Source: Candidatus Methylomirabilota bacterium | GTDB taxonomy: Bacteria > Methylomirabilota > Methylomirabilia > Rokubacteriales > CSP1-6 | DNA length: 64,000 bases | Direction of reading: 5' to 3' | Assembly (NCBI GenBank): GCA_035315345.1 | Contig: DATFYA010000091.1 | Coordinates: 1-64,000 of the forward strand | In this document: positions 24,118-32,121 of the stretch, one piece after another | Layout of the letters: each line of letters opens with the position of its first letter | Position numbering within the stretch: the stretch's first letter is position 1 | The notes under the pieces: model-generated | Seen by the model: the letters and a program-made list of their open reading frames with translations, nothing else | The model's database searches: none | What the model was told of the DNA's origin: nothing | Made by a program: the position numbers and the translations under genes

Positions 24118-26439
24118 CTAGCCTCGACTCCGTTGCCGCGCCGCCGCCACCAGGGCGTGGATGTCCGCGCGCGTCACCGGCACCCGCTCGATGGGATCGC
24201 AGCCGAACGGGGCCAGCGCGTCCTCGATGGCCTGGGCGATCAGCGGGTGCACCGGCATGATGCCGCCTTCGCCGGCGCCCTTCGCCCCGAGCGGGTTCAA
24301 CGGCGTGGGCGACTCCAGATGACGCAGCTCGAAGACCGGCGGCGCGTCGGCCGCGGTGGCCAGCACGTAGTCCATCAGCGTCGCGGTCAGGCGCTGGCCG
24401 CCCTCGTCGTAGGCCAGCTGCACGTTGAGCGCGTCGGGCAGCCCCTGCACCACCGCGCCGTGGATCTGCCCGTCCACGATGCCCGGCTCCAGCACGTGGC
24501 CGCAGTCGTGCGCCACGATCCAGCGCAGGATCGACACCGCGCCGGTGTCGGGATCCACCTCCAGCACCACCGCGTGGGTGCCGTTGGCGAAGCTCGACTG
24601 CGAGACCGCGAAGACCTGCGTGTCCTCGAGGCCGGCCGCCTCGCCGGGCACCCCACCGGCATGGGCGGCCGCGGCCACGTCGGCCCAGGTCAGCGCGCGA
24701 CTGGGCAGCCCGCGCACCGAGAACGTGCCCTCGGCGACGACCACGTCCGCCGGGGCCGCCTCGAGCAGGTGCGCGGCGACGCGGCGGGCTCGCTCGAGCA
24801 CCGCACGCGAGGCGAGCAGCGCCGCGCTGCCGCCGATGGCCGCGGTCCGGCTGCCGTAGGTGCCGCCGCCGGTGGCGACCAACGCGGTGTCGCCGGTCAG
24901 CACCTCGATCGCGTCGGGATCGACGCCGAGCTGACGCCCCACGAGCCGCGCGAACATCGTGGCGTGCCCCTGCCCCTGCGGCGCCGCACCGCTGATGACG
25001 GTCACCGTGCCGTCGGCACCGACGCGCACCACCGCGCTCTCGTTGGGCACGGTGGCGGTGGCCTCGACGTAGTTGACCACGCCGACGCCGAGGTAGCGGC
25101 CCTGCGCCCGTAGCCGCGCCTGCTCGCGCCGCGCCGCCGCGTGATCCAGGGCCTCGAGGGCCAGGGCCATGCAGCGGGGATAGTCGCCGCTGTCGTAGTC
25201 CACCGGGCCGCGACCCGCGGTGGTGAGGCCGGTCGCGTAGGGGTGCCGGTCCGGCGGGATCAGGTTCCGGCGACGCAGCTCGACCGGATCCATCCGGAGC
25301 GCCCGGGCCAGCGCATCCATCGCCCGCTCGATCACCCCGGTGCCGTACGGCCGCCCAGCGCCGCGGTAGGCGCCGACCGGCGTGGTGGTGGTGACCACGC
25401 CGCGGAAGCGCAGGTCGAGATTCGGGATCACGTACGAGCCGACCGAATGGATCATCGCGTTCTGTGGCAGGTTCAGGCCGGAGATCGTGTAGGCGCCCAT
25501 CTCGTGGAGGAAGTCGTCGCGCAGGGCGAGCAGGCGTCCGTCGCGGGTGGCCGCGATCTCCACGTCGTGGACCTGGTCGCGCTCCACGCAGGCCACCAGG
25601 GTGTGCTCGCGCCGCGTCTCGATCCACTTGATCGGCCGGCCCAGGCGGCGCGCGAGCTCGGCCACCACGAGGTACTCGGGGTAGTACATGCCCTTGGTGC
25701 CGAAGCCGCCGCCGACGTCGGGCGGGGCGATCACCCGCACCGACTCCTCGGGCAGGCCCAGCTGGCCCGCGAACACGGCGCGGTGGCGATGCACCATCTG
25801 GACGGCGCCGCGGACGGTCAGGCGATCACCGCTCCATTCCGCGATGAGGGCGCGTGGCTCGAGCGGATGGGCGCCGCCGCGGGCCAGCCGGATGCGGGTG
25901 CGCACTGTGATCGCCGCCCCGCGCAGCGCCGCGTCCACGTCGCCCACCTGCTGGCGCCACTCCGCCACCACGTTGCTGCCGATCGCCTCGTGCAGGATCG
26001 GCGCGCCCGGGGCGAGCGCGGCCTCCACATCCACCAGCGCGGGCAGCGGGTCGTACTCGACGCGGATCAGGTCGAGCGCGTCGTAGGCGCGGTACACGTC
26101 GTCGGCGATGACCACCGCCACCGGCTCGCCCACGAAGCGCACCCGGTCGCGGGCGAGCGGGCGGATCTTGCAGGGCACGGGCAGCGCGGGGTGCGGCGCG
26201 TAGATCGGCATGGGATCGCCCGCCGCCCCGAGGTCGTCGGCCACGAACACGCCGGCCACGCCGGGGGCCCGCCGCGCCGCCGCCACGTCGATCGCGACGA
26301 CCCGCGCATGCGCGTGCGGGCTGCGCAGCATCGCCGCGTGCAGGCACCCGACCACCCGCAGATCGTCCACGAACTGCCCCATCCCGGTCACCAGCCGCGG
26401 GTCCTCCCGCCGCCTCACCACCCCCGCATGCTCAGCCAT
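24118..26439 (-). CDS. Molybdenum hydroxylase large subunit (xanthine/CO dehydrogenase family)
   Basis: A 773-residue molybdopterin-binding subunit. It begins with RREDPRLVTGMGQFVDD, the usual first domain motif, and has PPDVGGGFGTKG, AYRGAGRPYG and, near the C-terminus, GAKGAGEGG with the catalytic Glu. True CO dehydrogenase has AYRCSFR at the active-site loop, absent here, so another aldehyde or N-heterocycle is the likely substrate. No [2Fe-2S] or FAD subunit gene lies beside it, although such enzymes normally need them. The start codon lies 9 bp from an inverted-repeat element whose edge abuts the GGAGCG ribosome binding site. Confidence 0.9.
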   Translation of the reverse strand: MAEHAGVVRRREDPRLVTGMGQFVDDLRVVGCLHAAMLRSPHAHARVVAIDVAAARRAPGVAGVFVADDLGAAGDPMPIYAPHPALPVPCKIRPLARDRVRFVGEPVAVVIADDVYRAYDALDLIRVEYDPLPALVDVEAALAPGAPILHEAIGSNVVAEWRQQVGDVDAALRGAAITVRTRIRLARGGAHPLEPRALIAEWSGDRLTVRGAVQMVHRHRAVFAGQLGLPEESVRVIAPPDVGGGFGTKGMYYPEYLVVAELARRLGRPIKWIETRREHTLVACVERDQVHDVEIAATRDGRLLALRDDFLHEMGAYTISGLNLPQNAMIHSVGSYVIPNLDLRFRGVVTTTTPVGAYRGAGRPYGTGVIERAMDALARALRMDPVELRRRNLIPPDRHPYATGLTTAGRGPVDYDSGDYPRCMALALEALDHAAARREQARLRAQGRYLGVGVVNYVEATATVPNESAVVRVGADGTVTVISGAAPQGQGHATMFARLVGRQLGVDPDAIEVLTGDTALVATGGGTYGSRTAAIGGSAALLASRAVLERARRVAAHLLEAAPADVVVAEGTFSVRGLPSRALTWADVAAAAHAGGVPGEAAGLEDTQVFAVSQSSFANGTHAVVLEVDPDTGAVSILRWIVAHDCGHVLEPGIVDGQIHGAVVQGLPDALNVQLAYDEGGQRLTATLMDYVLATAADAPPVFELRHLESPTPLNPLGAKGAGEGGIMPVHPLIAQAIEDALAPFGCDPIERVPVTRADIHALVAAARQRSRG

Positions 26440-26448
26440 ACGCGCTCC

Positions 26449-26532
26449 GGGGTCAGGTCTTGCATTACGACATTTCTAGCGCTCACCGACCCGGCGGCGA
26501 CCAGAAAATGTCGTAATGCAAGACCTGACCCC
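26449..26532. mobile_element. MITE/REP-like element with 27-bp perfect inverted repeats, copy A
   Basis: Left arm starts GGGGTCAGGTCTTGCATT and the right arm at 26506-26532 is its exact reverse complement over 27 bases; the internal spacer is 30 bases. The element occupies almost the whole gap between the tctA stop and the molybdenum hydroxylase start. There is no room for a transposase, so it must be mobilised in trans, perhaps by a REP-associated tyrosine transposase. Its hairpin could also act as a terminator for tctA. Confidence 0.85.
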
Positions 26533-26535
26533 CGA

Positions 26536-28056
26536 TCAGGTTTCGGTTTCGGCGGCGAGACGGGCCCGCCAGTCCAGGGTGCGGGAGATGAGCGGGCGCA
26601 GGGCGAGGACGACGAGCAGCACGCCCACCGCCAGCAGCGTCGCCGAGATCGGGCGCGTCACGAACACCGTGTAGTTGCCGGCCGACATGGCCAGCGACTG
26701 GCGTAGCGACAGCTCCATCATCGGGGCCAGCACGAGCCCCAGCACGATCGGCGCGGTCTCGAAGTCGAGCTTGCGCAATACGTAGCCCAGCACGCCGGTG
26801 CCCAGCATGATCCACACGTCCACCGCGCTGCTGTTCACCGCGTAGACGCCGAGGATCGAGCACACGAGGATGATCGGGTACATCAGCGGGTACGGCACGC
26901 GCAGCAGGTTTACGAAGAGCCCGACCAGCGGCAGGTTCAGGATCAGCAGGATGACGTTGCCCACGTACATCGAGGCGATGAAGCCCCAGAAGAGCCGCGG
27001 GTCCTGCTGGATCAGCAACGGCCCCGGCGTCACCCCGTGCACCATCATCGCGGCCAGGAGCAGCGCGGCCACCGGCACGCCGGGCACGCCGAGGGCCAGC
27101 ATGGGCACGAAGGCGCCCGAGGTGGCCGCGTTGTTGGCCGACTCGGGCCCCGCCACCCCGGCCACCGCCCCCTGGCCGAACTGCTCGGGCCGCGTCGAGA
27201 GCTTCCGCTCGATCGCGTAGGACACGAACGTGGAGATGACGTGGGCCGAGCCGGGGATGATGCCGATGAAGAAGCCGATGCCGGTGCCGCGCCAGATCGG
27301 CAGGTGCGCCGCGCGCCACTCCTCGCGCGAGGGCAGCAGGTCGCGCAGCTTCGGGCGGATGACTGCTGGCGGGTTCGGTTGCCCGGCGGTCAAGAGAATC
27401 TCCGCCAGGCCGAACAAGCCCACCGCCACCGGCACGACGCCGATGCCGTCGCCCAGCTCGGTGATGCCGTAGGCGAAGCGGAAGTAGCTCGACATCTGGT
27501 CGATGCCGATCATGCCGAGCAGCAGCCCGAGCGCGGCCATGGCCAGGCCCTTCACCATCGAGCCCGAGTTCATGTAGGCGAGCACGAGGAGCCCGAGCAG
27601 CAGCAGCGAGAAGTACTCCGGCGGCCCGAAGCGCAGCGCGAAGGAGGCCAGCGGCGGGGCCAGGAACATCAGGGCGATCACGCTCACCGTGCCCGCCACG
27701 TAGGAGCCGACCGCCGCGATGGTCAACGCCGGCCCCGCGCGCCCCTTGCGGGCCATCGCGTACCCGTCGATGCACGTCATCACCGAGGCCGCCTCGCCCG
27801 GGATGCGCATGAGGATCGAGGTGGTGGAGCCGCCGTACATGGCTCCGTAGTAGATGCCGGCCAGCATGACCAGCGCGCGCGTCGCGTCGAGCCCGTAGGT
27901 GGCGGGCAGCAGCAGGCTGATGCCGGCCAGCGGCCCCACCCCGGGCAGCACGCCGACCAGCGTCCCGACCAGGCAGCCGATGAAGCCGTACCAGAGCACG
28001 CCGGGGGCGAGCGCGACCTGGAAGCCCAGGCCCAGGTTCTGCAGCGTCTCGAGCAC
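26536..28056 (-). CDS. tctA: Tripartite tricarboxylate transporter, TctA-type large permease
   Basis: A 506-residue membrane protein of the TctA family with about a dozen hydrophobic segments. Signature stretches are GTLVGVLPGVGPLAGISLLLP, the second glycine-rich GTGIGFFIGIIPGSAHVIST and ESANNAATSGAFVPMLALG. It forms the transport channel with TctB and receives solute from a TctC (Bug-type) binding protein. The start is GTG 28056, three bases after the TctB stop, so the tctC-tctB-tctA order is one operon. Its stop is 3 bp from an inverted-repeat element. Substrates of the family range from citrate to other carboxylates or aromatic acids. Confidence 0.93.
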   Translation of the reverse strand: MLETLQNLGLGFQVALAPGVLWYGFIGCLVGTLVGVLPGVGPLAGISLLLPATYGLDATRALVMLAGIYYGAMYGGSTTSILMRIPGEAASVMTCIDGYAMARKGRAGPALTIAAVGSYVAGTVSVIALMFLAPPLASFALRFGPPEYFSLLLLGLLVLAYMNSGSMVKGLAMAALGLLLGMIGIDQMSSYFRFAYGITELGDGIGVVPVAVGLFGLAEILLTAGQPNPPAVIRPKLRDLLPSREEWRAAHLPIWRGTGIGFFIGIIPGSAHVISTFVSYAIERKLSTRPEQFGQGAVAGVAGPESANNAATSGAFVPMLALGVPGVPVAALLLAAMMVHGVTPGPLLIQQDPRLFWGFIASMYVGNVILLILNLPLVGLFVNLLRVPYPLMYPIILVCSILGVYAVNSSAVDVWIMLGTGVLGYVLRKLDFETAPIVLGLVLAPMMELSLRQSLAMSAGNYTVFVTRPISATLLAVGVLLVVLALRPLISRTLDWRARLAAETET

Positions 28057-28059
28057 GGC

Positions 28060-28500
28060 TCAGATGCCGAAGGGACCGCGGGGCAGCGGCACACGGAGGA
28101 GCGTGTCGAACAGGAAGAACGAGCCCCAGGCCATGACCGCGGTGAGCGCGAGGCTGAACGCGAGGCCCTTGCGCTCGACCACGAGCAGCAGGAAGGCCAC
28201 CACCACCGCGATGGTGATCCGGTACCCGATTCGCTCGAGGCCCCATGCCGCGAAGGCGCACGCCCCGAAGATGGCCATCGCGTGCCGCCACTCGTGCCAG
28301 CCGACCTCGGCGAGGCGCCGGGCGCGGCCGCCCATCAGGAACACCACGCCCCCGAGCCCGATCAGGAGGCCGGCCAGCAGCATCGGCATGAAGGCGGGGC
28401 CGGGCCGATGCAGCGTACCGAACGGAAAGGCGCGGCTCTCCTCGACGGCCACCAGGCCGACCAGGACGAGGGCCAGGCCCGCGACGCGATCGATCGTCAT
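28060..28500 (-). CDS. tctB: Tripartite tricarboxylate transporter, TctB-type small permease
   Basis: A 146-residue protein with four hydrophobic segments (AGLALVLVGLVAVEES, FMPMLLAGLLIGLGGVVFLM, ITIAVVVAFLLLVVE and LALTAVMAWGSFFLF), the size and layout of TctB. The conserved FPFGTLHRPGPAFMP near the first loop supports the call, since TctB members often have a G-x-GFFP/P-like motif there. It lies between the binding protein and tctA, with 3 bases to tctA and 25 to tctC. Confidence 0.88.
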   Translation of the reverse strand: MTIDRVAGLALVLVGLVAVEESRAFPFGTLHRPGPAFMPMLLAGLLIGLGGVVFLMGGRARRLAEVGWHEWRHAMAIFGACAFAAWGLERIGYRITIAVVVAFLLLVVERKGLAFSLALTAVMAWGSFFLFDTLLRVPLPRGPFGI

Positions 28501-28525
28501 CGCGCGGCGCGCGCCCCTGCCCGGA

Positions 28526-29509
28526 TCACTCGACCTTGCCGATCTGCTTCACCACCTGGGCCAGGCGCGCCGCGTCCTTGGCCCACCACGGATTGAACTC
28601 GTCGGCGTCCATGTAGGCGATGGGGGTCTCGAGCTTCGCGTGCGAGGTGATGACCTCGGGCTCCTTCACCGCCTGCCGGGTGGCCTCGCGCAGGATCTTG
28701 ATCACGCCCGGCGGCGTGTCCTTCGGCACCACCAGCCCGGCCCACGCAGTGTACTCCACGTCGTAGCCCTGCGACTTGAACGTGGGCACCTCGGGGTACG
28801 CGGCCACCGGCCCGGTGCCGGTCTGCGCGAGCAGGCGCAGCTTGCCCGCCTTCACGTGCGCGGCGGCCAGGCTCACCGGCGTCATCACGGCCTGGGCGTG
28901 GCCGCCCAGGATCGCGTTCATCATCGGGCCACCGCCGGTGGTCGGCAAGTGGCGCAGCTTGATGCCCGAGGCGAGCATGAACATCTCCATCGGGATGTGC
29001 GCGGTGCCGTAGAGGCCGGACGACGTGAAGACGATCTCGTTCGGCCGCTGCTTGGCGTCGTCGACCAGGTCTTTCAACGTCTTCCAGGGCGTGTCGGCCC
29101 GCACCACCAGCATCGAGGGATCGGCGTTGATGCGGGCGATGCCGGTGAACTGCTCGCGGGTGTAGTTCTGCGGCCGGCCGAAGAGCTTGTCCACCTCGGG
29201 CAGCACCGAGACGCTGACCAGCGCCATCAGCGCGGTGTAGCCGTCGGGCTTGGCGGTGGCCGCGGTCTGGTAGCCGACCGCGCCGGCGGCCCCGGACTTG
29301 TTCAGCACCGTCACCGGCTGCTTCAGGATGCGCTCGAGTGCAGCGGCCACCGGCCGCGCGGTGTTGTCGGCGACGCCGCCCGGCGGGAACGCGACGACGA
29401 TGGTGACCGGCCGCGTGGGATACGGGTCGTCGGCGCGGGCCGAGCCTCCCGCCATGACCACCAGGGCCAGCGCGACGATCAGAGAGATCCGCACGAGCGG
29501 TCGCATCAT
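28526..29509 (-). CDS. tctC: Tripartite tricarboxylate transporter binding protein (TctC/Bug family)
   Basis: A 327-residue extracytoplasmic solute receptor. After a signal peptide (ISLIVALALVVMAGGSARA) the Bug-family motif YPTRPVTIVVAFPPGGVADN is followed by VLNKSGAAGAVGYQTAATAKPDGYT, and later IPMEMFMLASGIKLRHLP and YDVEYTAWAGLVVPKDTPP. I prefer ATG 29509 to ATG 29515, since AAGGAG abuts the first but is 6 nt from the second. It is the promoter-proximal gene of the tct operon. Between it and the divergent gene at 29654 is a 144-bp gap with one 7-bp hairpin (29538-29559) and no clear promoter. Confidence 0.92.
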   Translation of the reverse strand: MMRPLVRISLIVALALVVMAGGSARADDPYPTRPVTIVVAFPPGGVADNTARPVAAALERILKQPVTVLNKSGAAGAVGYQTAATAKPDGYTALMALVSVSVLPEVDKLFGRPQNYTREQFTGIARINADPSMLVVRADTPWKTLKDLVDDAKQRPNEIVFTSSGLYGTAHIPMEMFMLASGIKLRHLPTTGGGPMMNAILGGHAQAVMTPVSLAAAHVKAGKLRLLAQTGTGPVAAYPEVPTFKSQGYDVEYTAWAGLVVPKDTPPGVIKILREATRQAVKEPEVITSHAKLETPIAYMDADEFNPWWAKDAARLAQVVKQIGKVE

Positions 29510-29653
29510 GCTCATCTCCTTTGAGGAGGATGCCGGCGGCTGCGATCCGGGCCGCAGCCTAGCAGCCGGTCCCCGAGGAGGTCAAGACGTGGGCGGCTCG
29601 AGCGCTCCGTCCATCCCTCGAGGGCTGGAGGAGCCACGAGGGAAGAAGGTAAG

Positions 29654-30418
29654 ATGGTCGCCATGCTCCGCGACCATCCGACCGGCGGCTACCGCTACAT
29701 GCCCGGCATCAGCGCGTTCTCCTGCGGCACGGTGGCCGTGGACGGCCACGAGATCGTCCACGTCACCCTGGCGTCCCCCGTGCCCTGGCGCGACGGGTTC
29801 GCCCGGATCGATCGGCACCTCACCGAGCAGCGGCGCCCGCGCACGGCGCTCTGCGGTATCGAGCTGCGGAGCCCGACGCCGTTCACCTTCGACGGCTTCG
29901 GGCAGTTCAACGACGGCTACCGCGCGCTCCTGGCCGAGTGGAAGATCCTGGTCGGCGACGACAACCCGATCCCCCGCACCAACGTGTGCCCGGTCGCCGC
30001 GGCCCCCGCCGAGCCGTCGCTCTACGCGTTCGCCTACACGGTCTCCGGCCACACCCCCGCCCCGACCTTCATCGTCGCCGGGGCGGGCGAGCTGGCCGAC
30101 CGCGCGCAGGGACCCGAGGGCATCATCCGCCACGGCGACACCTCACCGGGGGCGATGCGGGAGAAGGCGCGCTTCGTGATGGCCACGATGCAGGAGCGAC
30201 TGCGCACGCTGGGCGGAGACTGGAGCCGCGTCACCGCGATCGACATCTACACCGCGCACCCCATCCACGAATTCCTCGCCGGCGAGATTCTCCGACCCGC
30301 AGGCCCTGCGGCGATCCACGGCGTGCGCTGGTATCCGAGCCGGCCGCCCATCCAGGGGCTCGAGTACGAGATGGACCTGCGCGGGGTGGCGCGCGAGCTG
30401 GTCCTGCCCACGCGCTAG
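29654..30418 (+). CDS. CnbZ-like protein (aminomuconate deaminase-related family), tentative
   Basis: A 254-residue soluble protein. The opening GGYRYMPGISAFSCGTVAVD, the ALCGIELRSPTPFTFDGF segment, the NVCPVAAAPAEPSLYAFAYT stretch and the C-terminal YPSRPPIQGLEYEMDLRGV look like a family sometimes annotated as 2-amino-5-chloromuconate deaminase (CnbZ), distantly Rid-like. I recall this from family patterns and cannot verify it here; a hypothetical protein call is the safe alternative. ATG 29654 has AAGGTAAG upstream. It is divergent from the tct operon, so import of an aromatic acid and its breakdown could be linked, as inference. Confidence 0.6.
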   Translation: MVAMLRDHPTGGYRYMPGISAFSCGTVAVDGHEIVHVTLASPVPWRDGFARIDRHLTEQRRPRTALCGIELRSPTPFTFDGFGQFNDGYRALLAEWKILVGDDNPIPRTNVCPVAAAPAEPSLYAFAYTVSGHTPAPTFIVAGAGELADRAQGPEGIIRHGDTSPGAMREKARFVMATMQERLRTLGGDWSRVTAIDIYTAHPIHEFLAGEILRPAGPAAIHGVRWYPSRPPIQGLEYEMDLRGVARELVLPTR

Positions 30419-30567
30419 TTCATCAGGTGCGGGTGACGGACCCAGCACAGATACTCATGCAGGCGCAGTAGGACCCGATAGGTAGAATTGCTGCAGCGTG
30501 GACACATCCAGCGCTCCCGGAGTTGTTGCTCGATGTCGTCCGCGGCTTCGCGTCGGTCCACATGCAT
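30415..30567 (-). CDS. Small 50-residue protein with CxxC motif (hypothetical)
   Basis: A short frame not obvious beside its neighbours: ATG 30567, stop TAG overlapping the last bases of the convergent CnbZ-like gene. The product starts MHVDRREAADDIEQQ, contains WMCPRCSNSTYRVLL and ends WVRHPHLMN. CPRC looks like half a zinc ribbon, but only one further cysteine follows, so a full metal site is not present. The region is less GC-rich than its surroundings. No good ribosome binding site is seen (a TTG lies four codons upstream). It may be real, a remnant, or chance. Confidence 0.35.
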   Translation of the reverse strand: MHVDRREAADDIEQQLRERWMCPRCSNSTYRVLLRLHEYLCWVRHPHLMN

Positions 30568-30588
30568 GAGACGAGCCAACGAGTGATA

Positions 30589-32121
30589 TTATTCAGGATC
30601 TGGCAAGCCATTCTCGGGGTCGGCGTCACCGGTCGTGTCGAGGCGGATCACGTTCGGCTCGCCCTCCGGCGACTCGTAGCGGGCGCGGTGCTCGGCCAGT
30701 AGCTCCTCGCGGCCGTCCGAGACCTCGCCGCCGGCCCGCCCTCGCTGCCGGAGGCGCTCGGCGAGCACCGCCTCGGGCGCGTCGCACCAGAGCACCGCGG
30801 TGGGCACGCCGAGATGCTCGGCCACCGCGCGAGCCTCGTCGCGCTCGGCGGCGCGGGAGAAGCTGCCGTCGAGGATCACCGGCCAGCCCGCCCGGAGCAG
30901 GAGCTCCCCCAGCCGCCCGGCCTCTCGGTACGTCCGCTGGCTCATCGCCGCGCCGTAGACGCCCTCGCCGAAGCCGGCGTCGACGCGCTCGCGGAGCGGC
31001 ACGCCGGCCAGCCGCTTCCGGACCGCGTCGGTCCGGACGACGATCGCGCCGATGCGCGCGGCGGTCCGGCGCGCCACCGTGCTCTTGCCGCTGCCCATCA
31101 CGCCGGTGGTCAGCATCAGGCGCACGTCACGGTGCGGCCGCACGAAGCGTCCGGCCAGCTCGAACCGCGCCCGCGCCTCCGCCGCCTGCTCGGGGCCATG
31201 GAAGCTCAACACCTTGGCGCGCACCCACGCCCGATAGGCGCGGTAGAAATCGAGCAACGGCACCGCTTCGTAGTCGCCGCTCTCGTCGAGATAGGCGTTG
31301 AGAAAGCGGGTAGCCAGATCCGGGCGCCCCAGCCGCTCGAGGTCCATGGCCAGGAACGCGATCTCGCTCGAGACGTCGCCGAAGCGGAAGCGATGGTTGA
31401 ACTCGATGCAGTCGAAGATCTGTAGCGGCTCGACGCAGCAGACGTGCTGCGCCTGCAGATCGCCGTGGCAATCACGGCTGCGGCCGGCCGCCACGCGCGC
31501 GGCGAAGCGATCCGCCTCGCCCTTCAGCATCGCGTTCACGTACTCCTTCACCGATCGGCGGATCTCCTCCGGCAGCACGTCCGACTCCAGGGCCTCGGTC
31601 TGGGCGAAGTTCTCCTCCCAGTTGCCGCGGATGGTTTCGATGCCGCCGAGCCGGTCGATCTCCCCGCCGGTGTCGGCGGCGTCGTGGAAGCGGGCGACCA
31701 TGCGGCCGATGTCCTCGAGCAGCTCGGGCGGGGCGGCATTCTCGCCCACCAGCTGGTCGAGCATGCGTTCGGCGGGCAGGCGACGCATGAGCACCGCGAC
31801 CTCGATCGCCCGCCCCGGGCCGCCGAGCCGCGGGACCGACGGACTGCCGGTGACCGTGATCACGTCGAGGTAGACGTCGGTGGTGAGCCGCCGGTTGAGC
31901 CGCACCTCGTCGTGGCAGAAGCGGCGGCGGCGGGCCAGCGTGGTGAAGTCGAGGAAGCCGAGGTTCACCGGCTTCTTGATCTTGTACACGCGCTCGCCGG
32001 CCAGGAGCACCCAGGAGATGTGGGTCTCGATCAGCTCGACGCGGCCCACCGGATGCGGATAGACCGCCGGATCGAGCAGGCGCGAGATGAGCCGCGGCGG
32101 GCCCGTCACGCGAGCGGCCAC
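30589..32121 (-). CDS. Fused aminoglycoside-phosphotransferase-like and P-loop kinase protein
   Basis: A 510-residue two-domain protein. Residues 1-320 resemble the APH/kinase fold (YKIKKPVNLGFLDF for the lysine strand, SRDCHGDLQAQHVCC for the catalytic loop, IFDCIEFNHRFRFGDV for the Mg-binding Asp). Residues 330-500 are an AAA/zeta-like P-loop kinase with TTGVMGSGKSTVARR and Asp in VRTDAVRKR. This architecture is known from uncharacterised bacterial proteins often called AAA family ATPase/gluconate kinase-like. The substrate is unknown. The start overlaps the putA stop by 16 bp, so it is co-transcribed with proline catabolism. Confidence 0.8.
   Translation of the reverse strand: MAARVTGPPRLISRLLDPAVYPHPVGRVELIETHISWVLLAGERVYKIKKPVNLGFLDFTTLARRRRFCHDEVRLNRRLTTDVYLDVITVTGSPSVPRLGGPGRAIEVAVLMRRLPAERMLDQLVGENAAPPELLEDIGRMVARFHDAADTGGEIDRLGGIETIRGNWEENFAQTEALESDVLPEEIRRSVKEYVNAMLKGEADRFAARVAAGRSRDCHGDLQAQHVCCVEPLQIFDCIEFNHRFRFGDVSSEIAFLAMDLERLGRPDLATRFLNAYLDESGDYEAVPLLDFYRAYRAWVRAKVLSFHGPEQAAEARARFELAGRFVRPHRDVRLMLTTGVMGSGKSTVARRTAARIGAIVVRTDAVRKRLAGVPLRERVDAGFGEGVYGAAMSQRTYREAGRLGELLLRAGWPVILDGSFSRAAERDEARAVAEHLGVPTAVLWCDAPEAVLAERLRQRGRAGGEVSDGREELLAEHRARYESPEGEPNVIRLDTTGDADPENGLPDPE

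Noticed and set aside
24118-26439. True CO dehydrogenase (coxL)
   Set aside because: The AYRCSFR active-site loop is replaced by AYRGAGRP and no coxS/coxM genes are adjacent.
29538-29559. Riboswitch or attenuator upstream of the tct operon
   Set aside because: A single 7-bp hairpin in GC-rich DNA is expected by chance, and no known riboswitch core is visible.
32106-32121. Possible frameshift between putA and the kinase gene
   Set aside because: The 16-bp overlap is a normal operon overlap; both proteins have intact ends.
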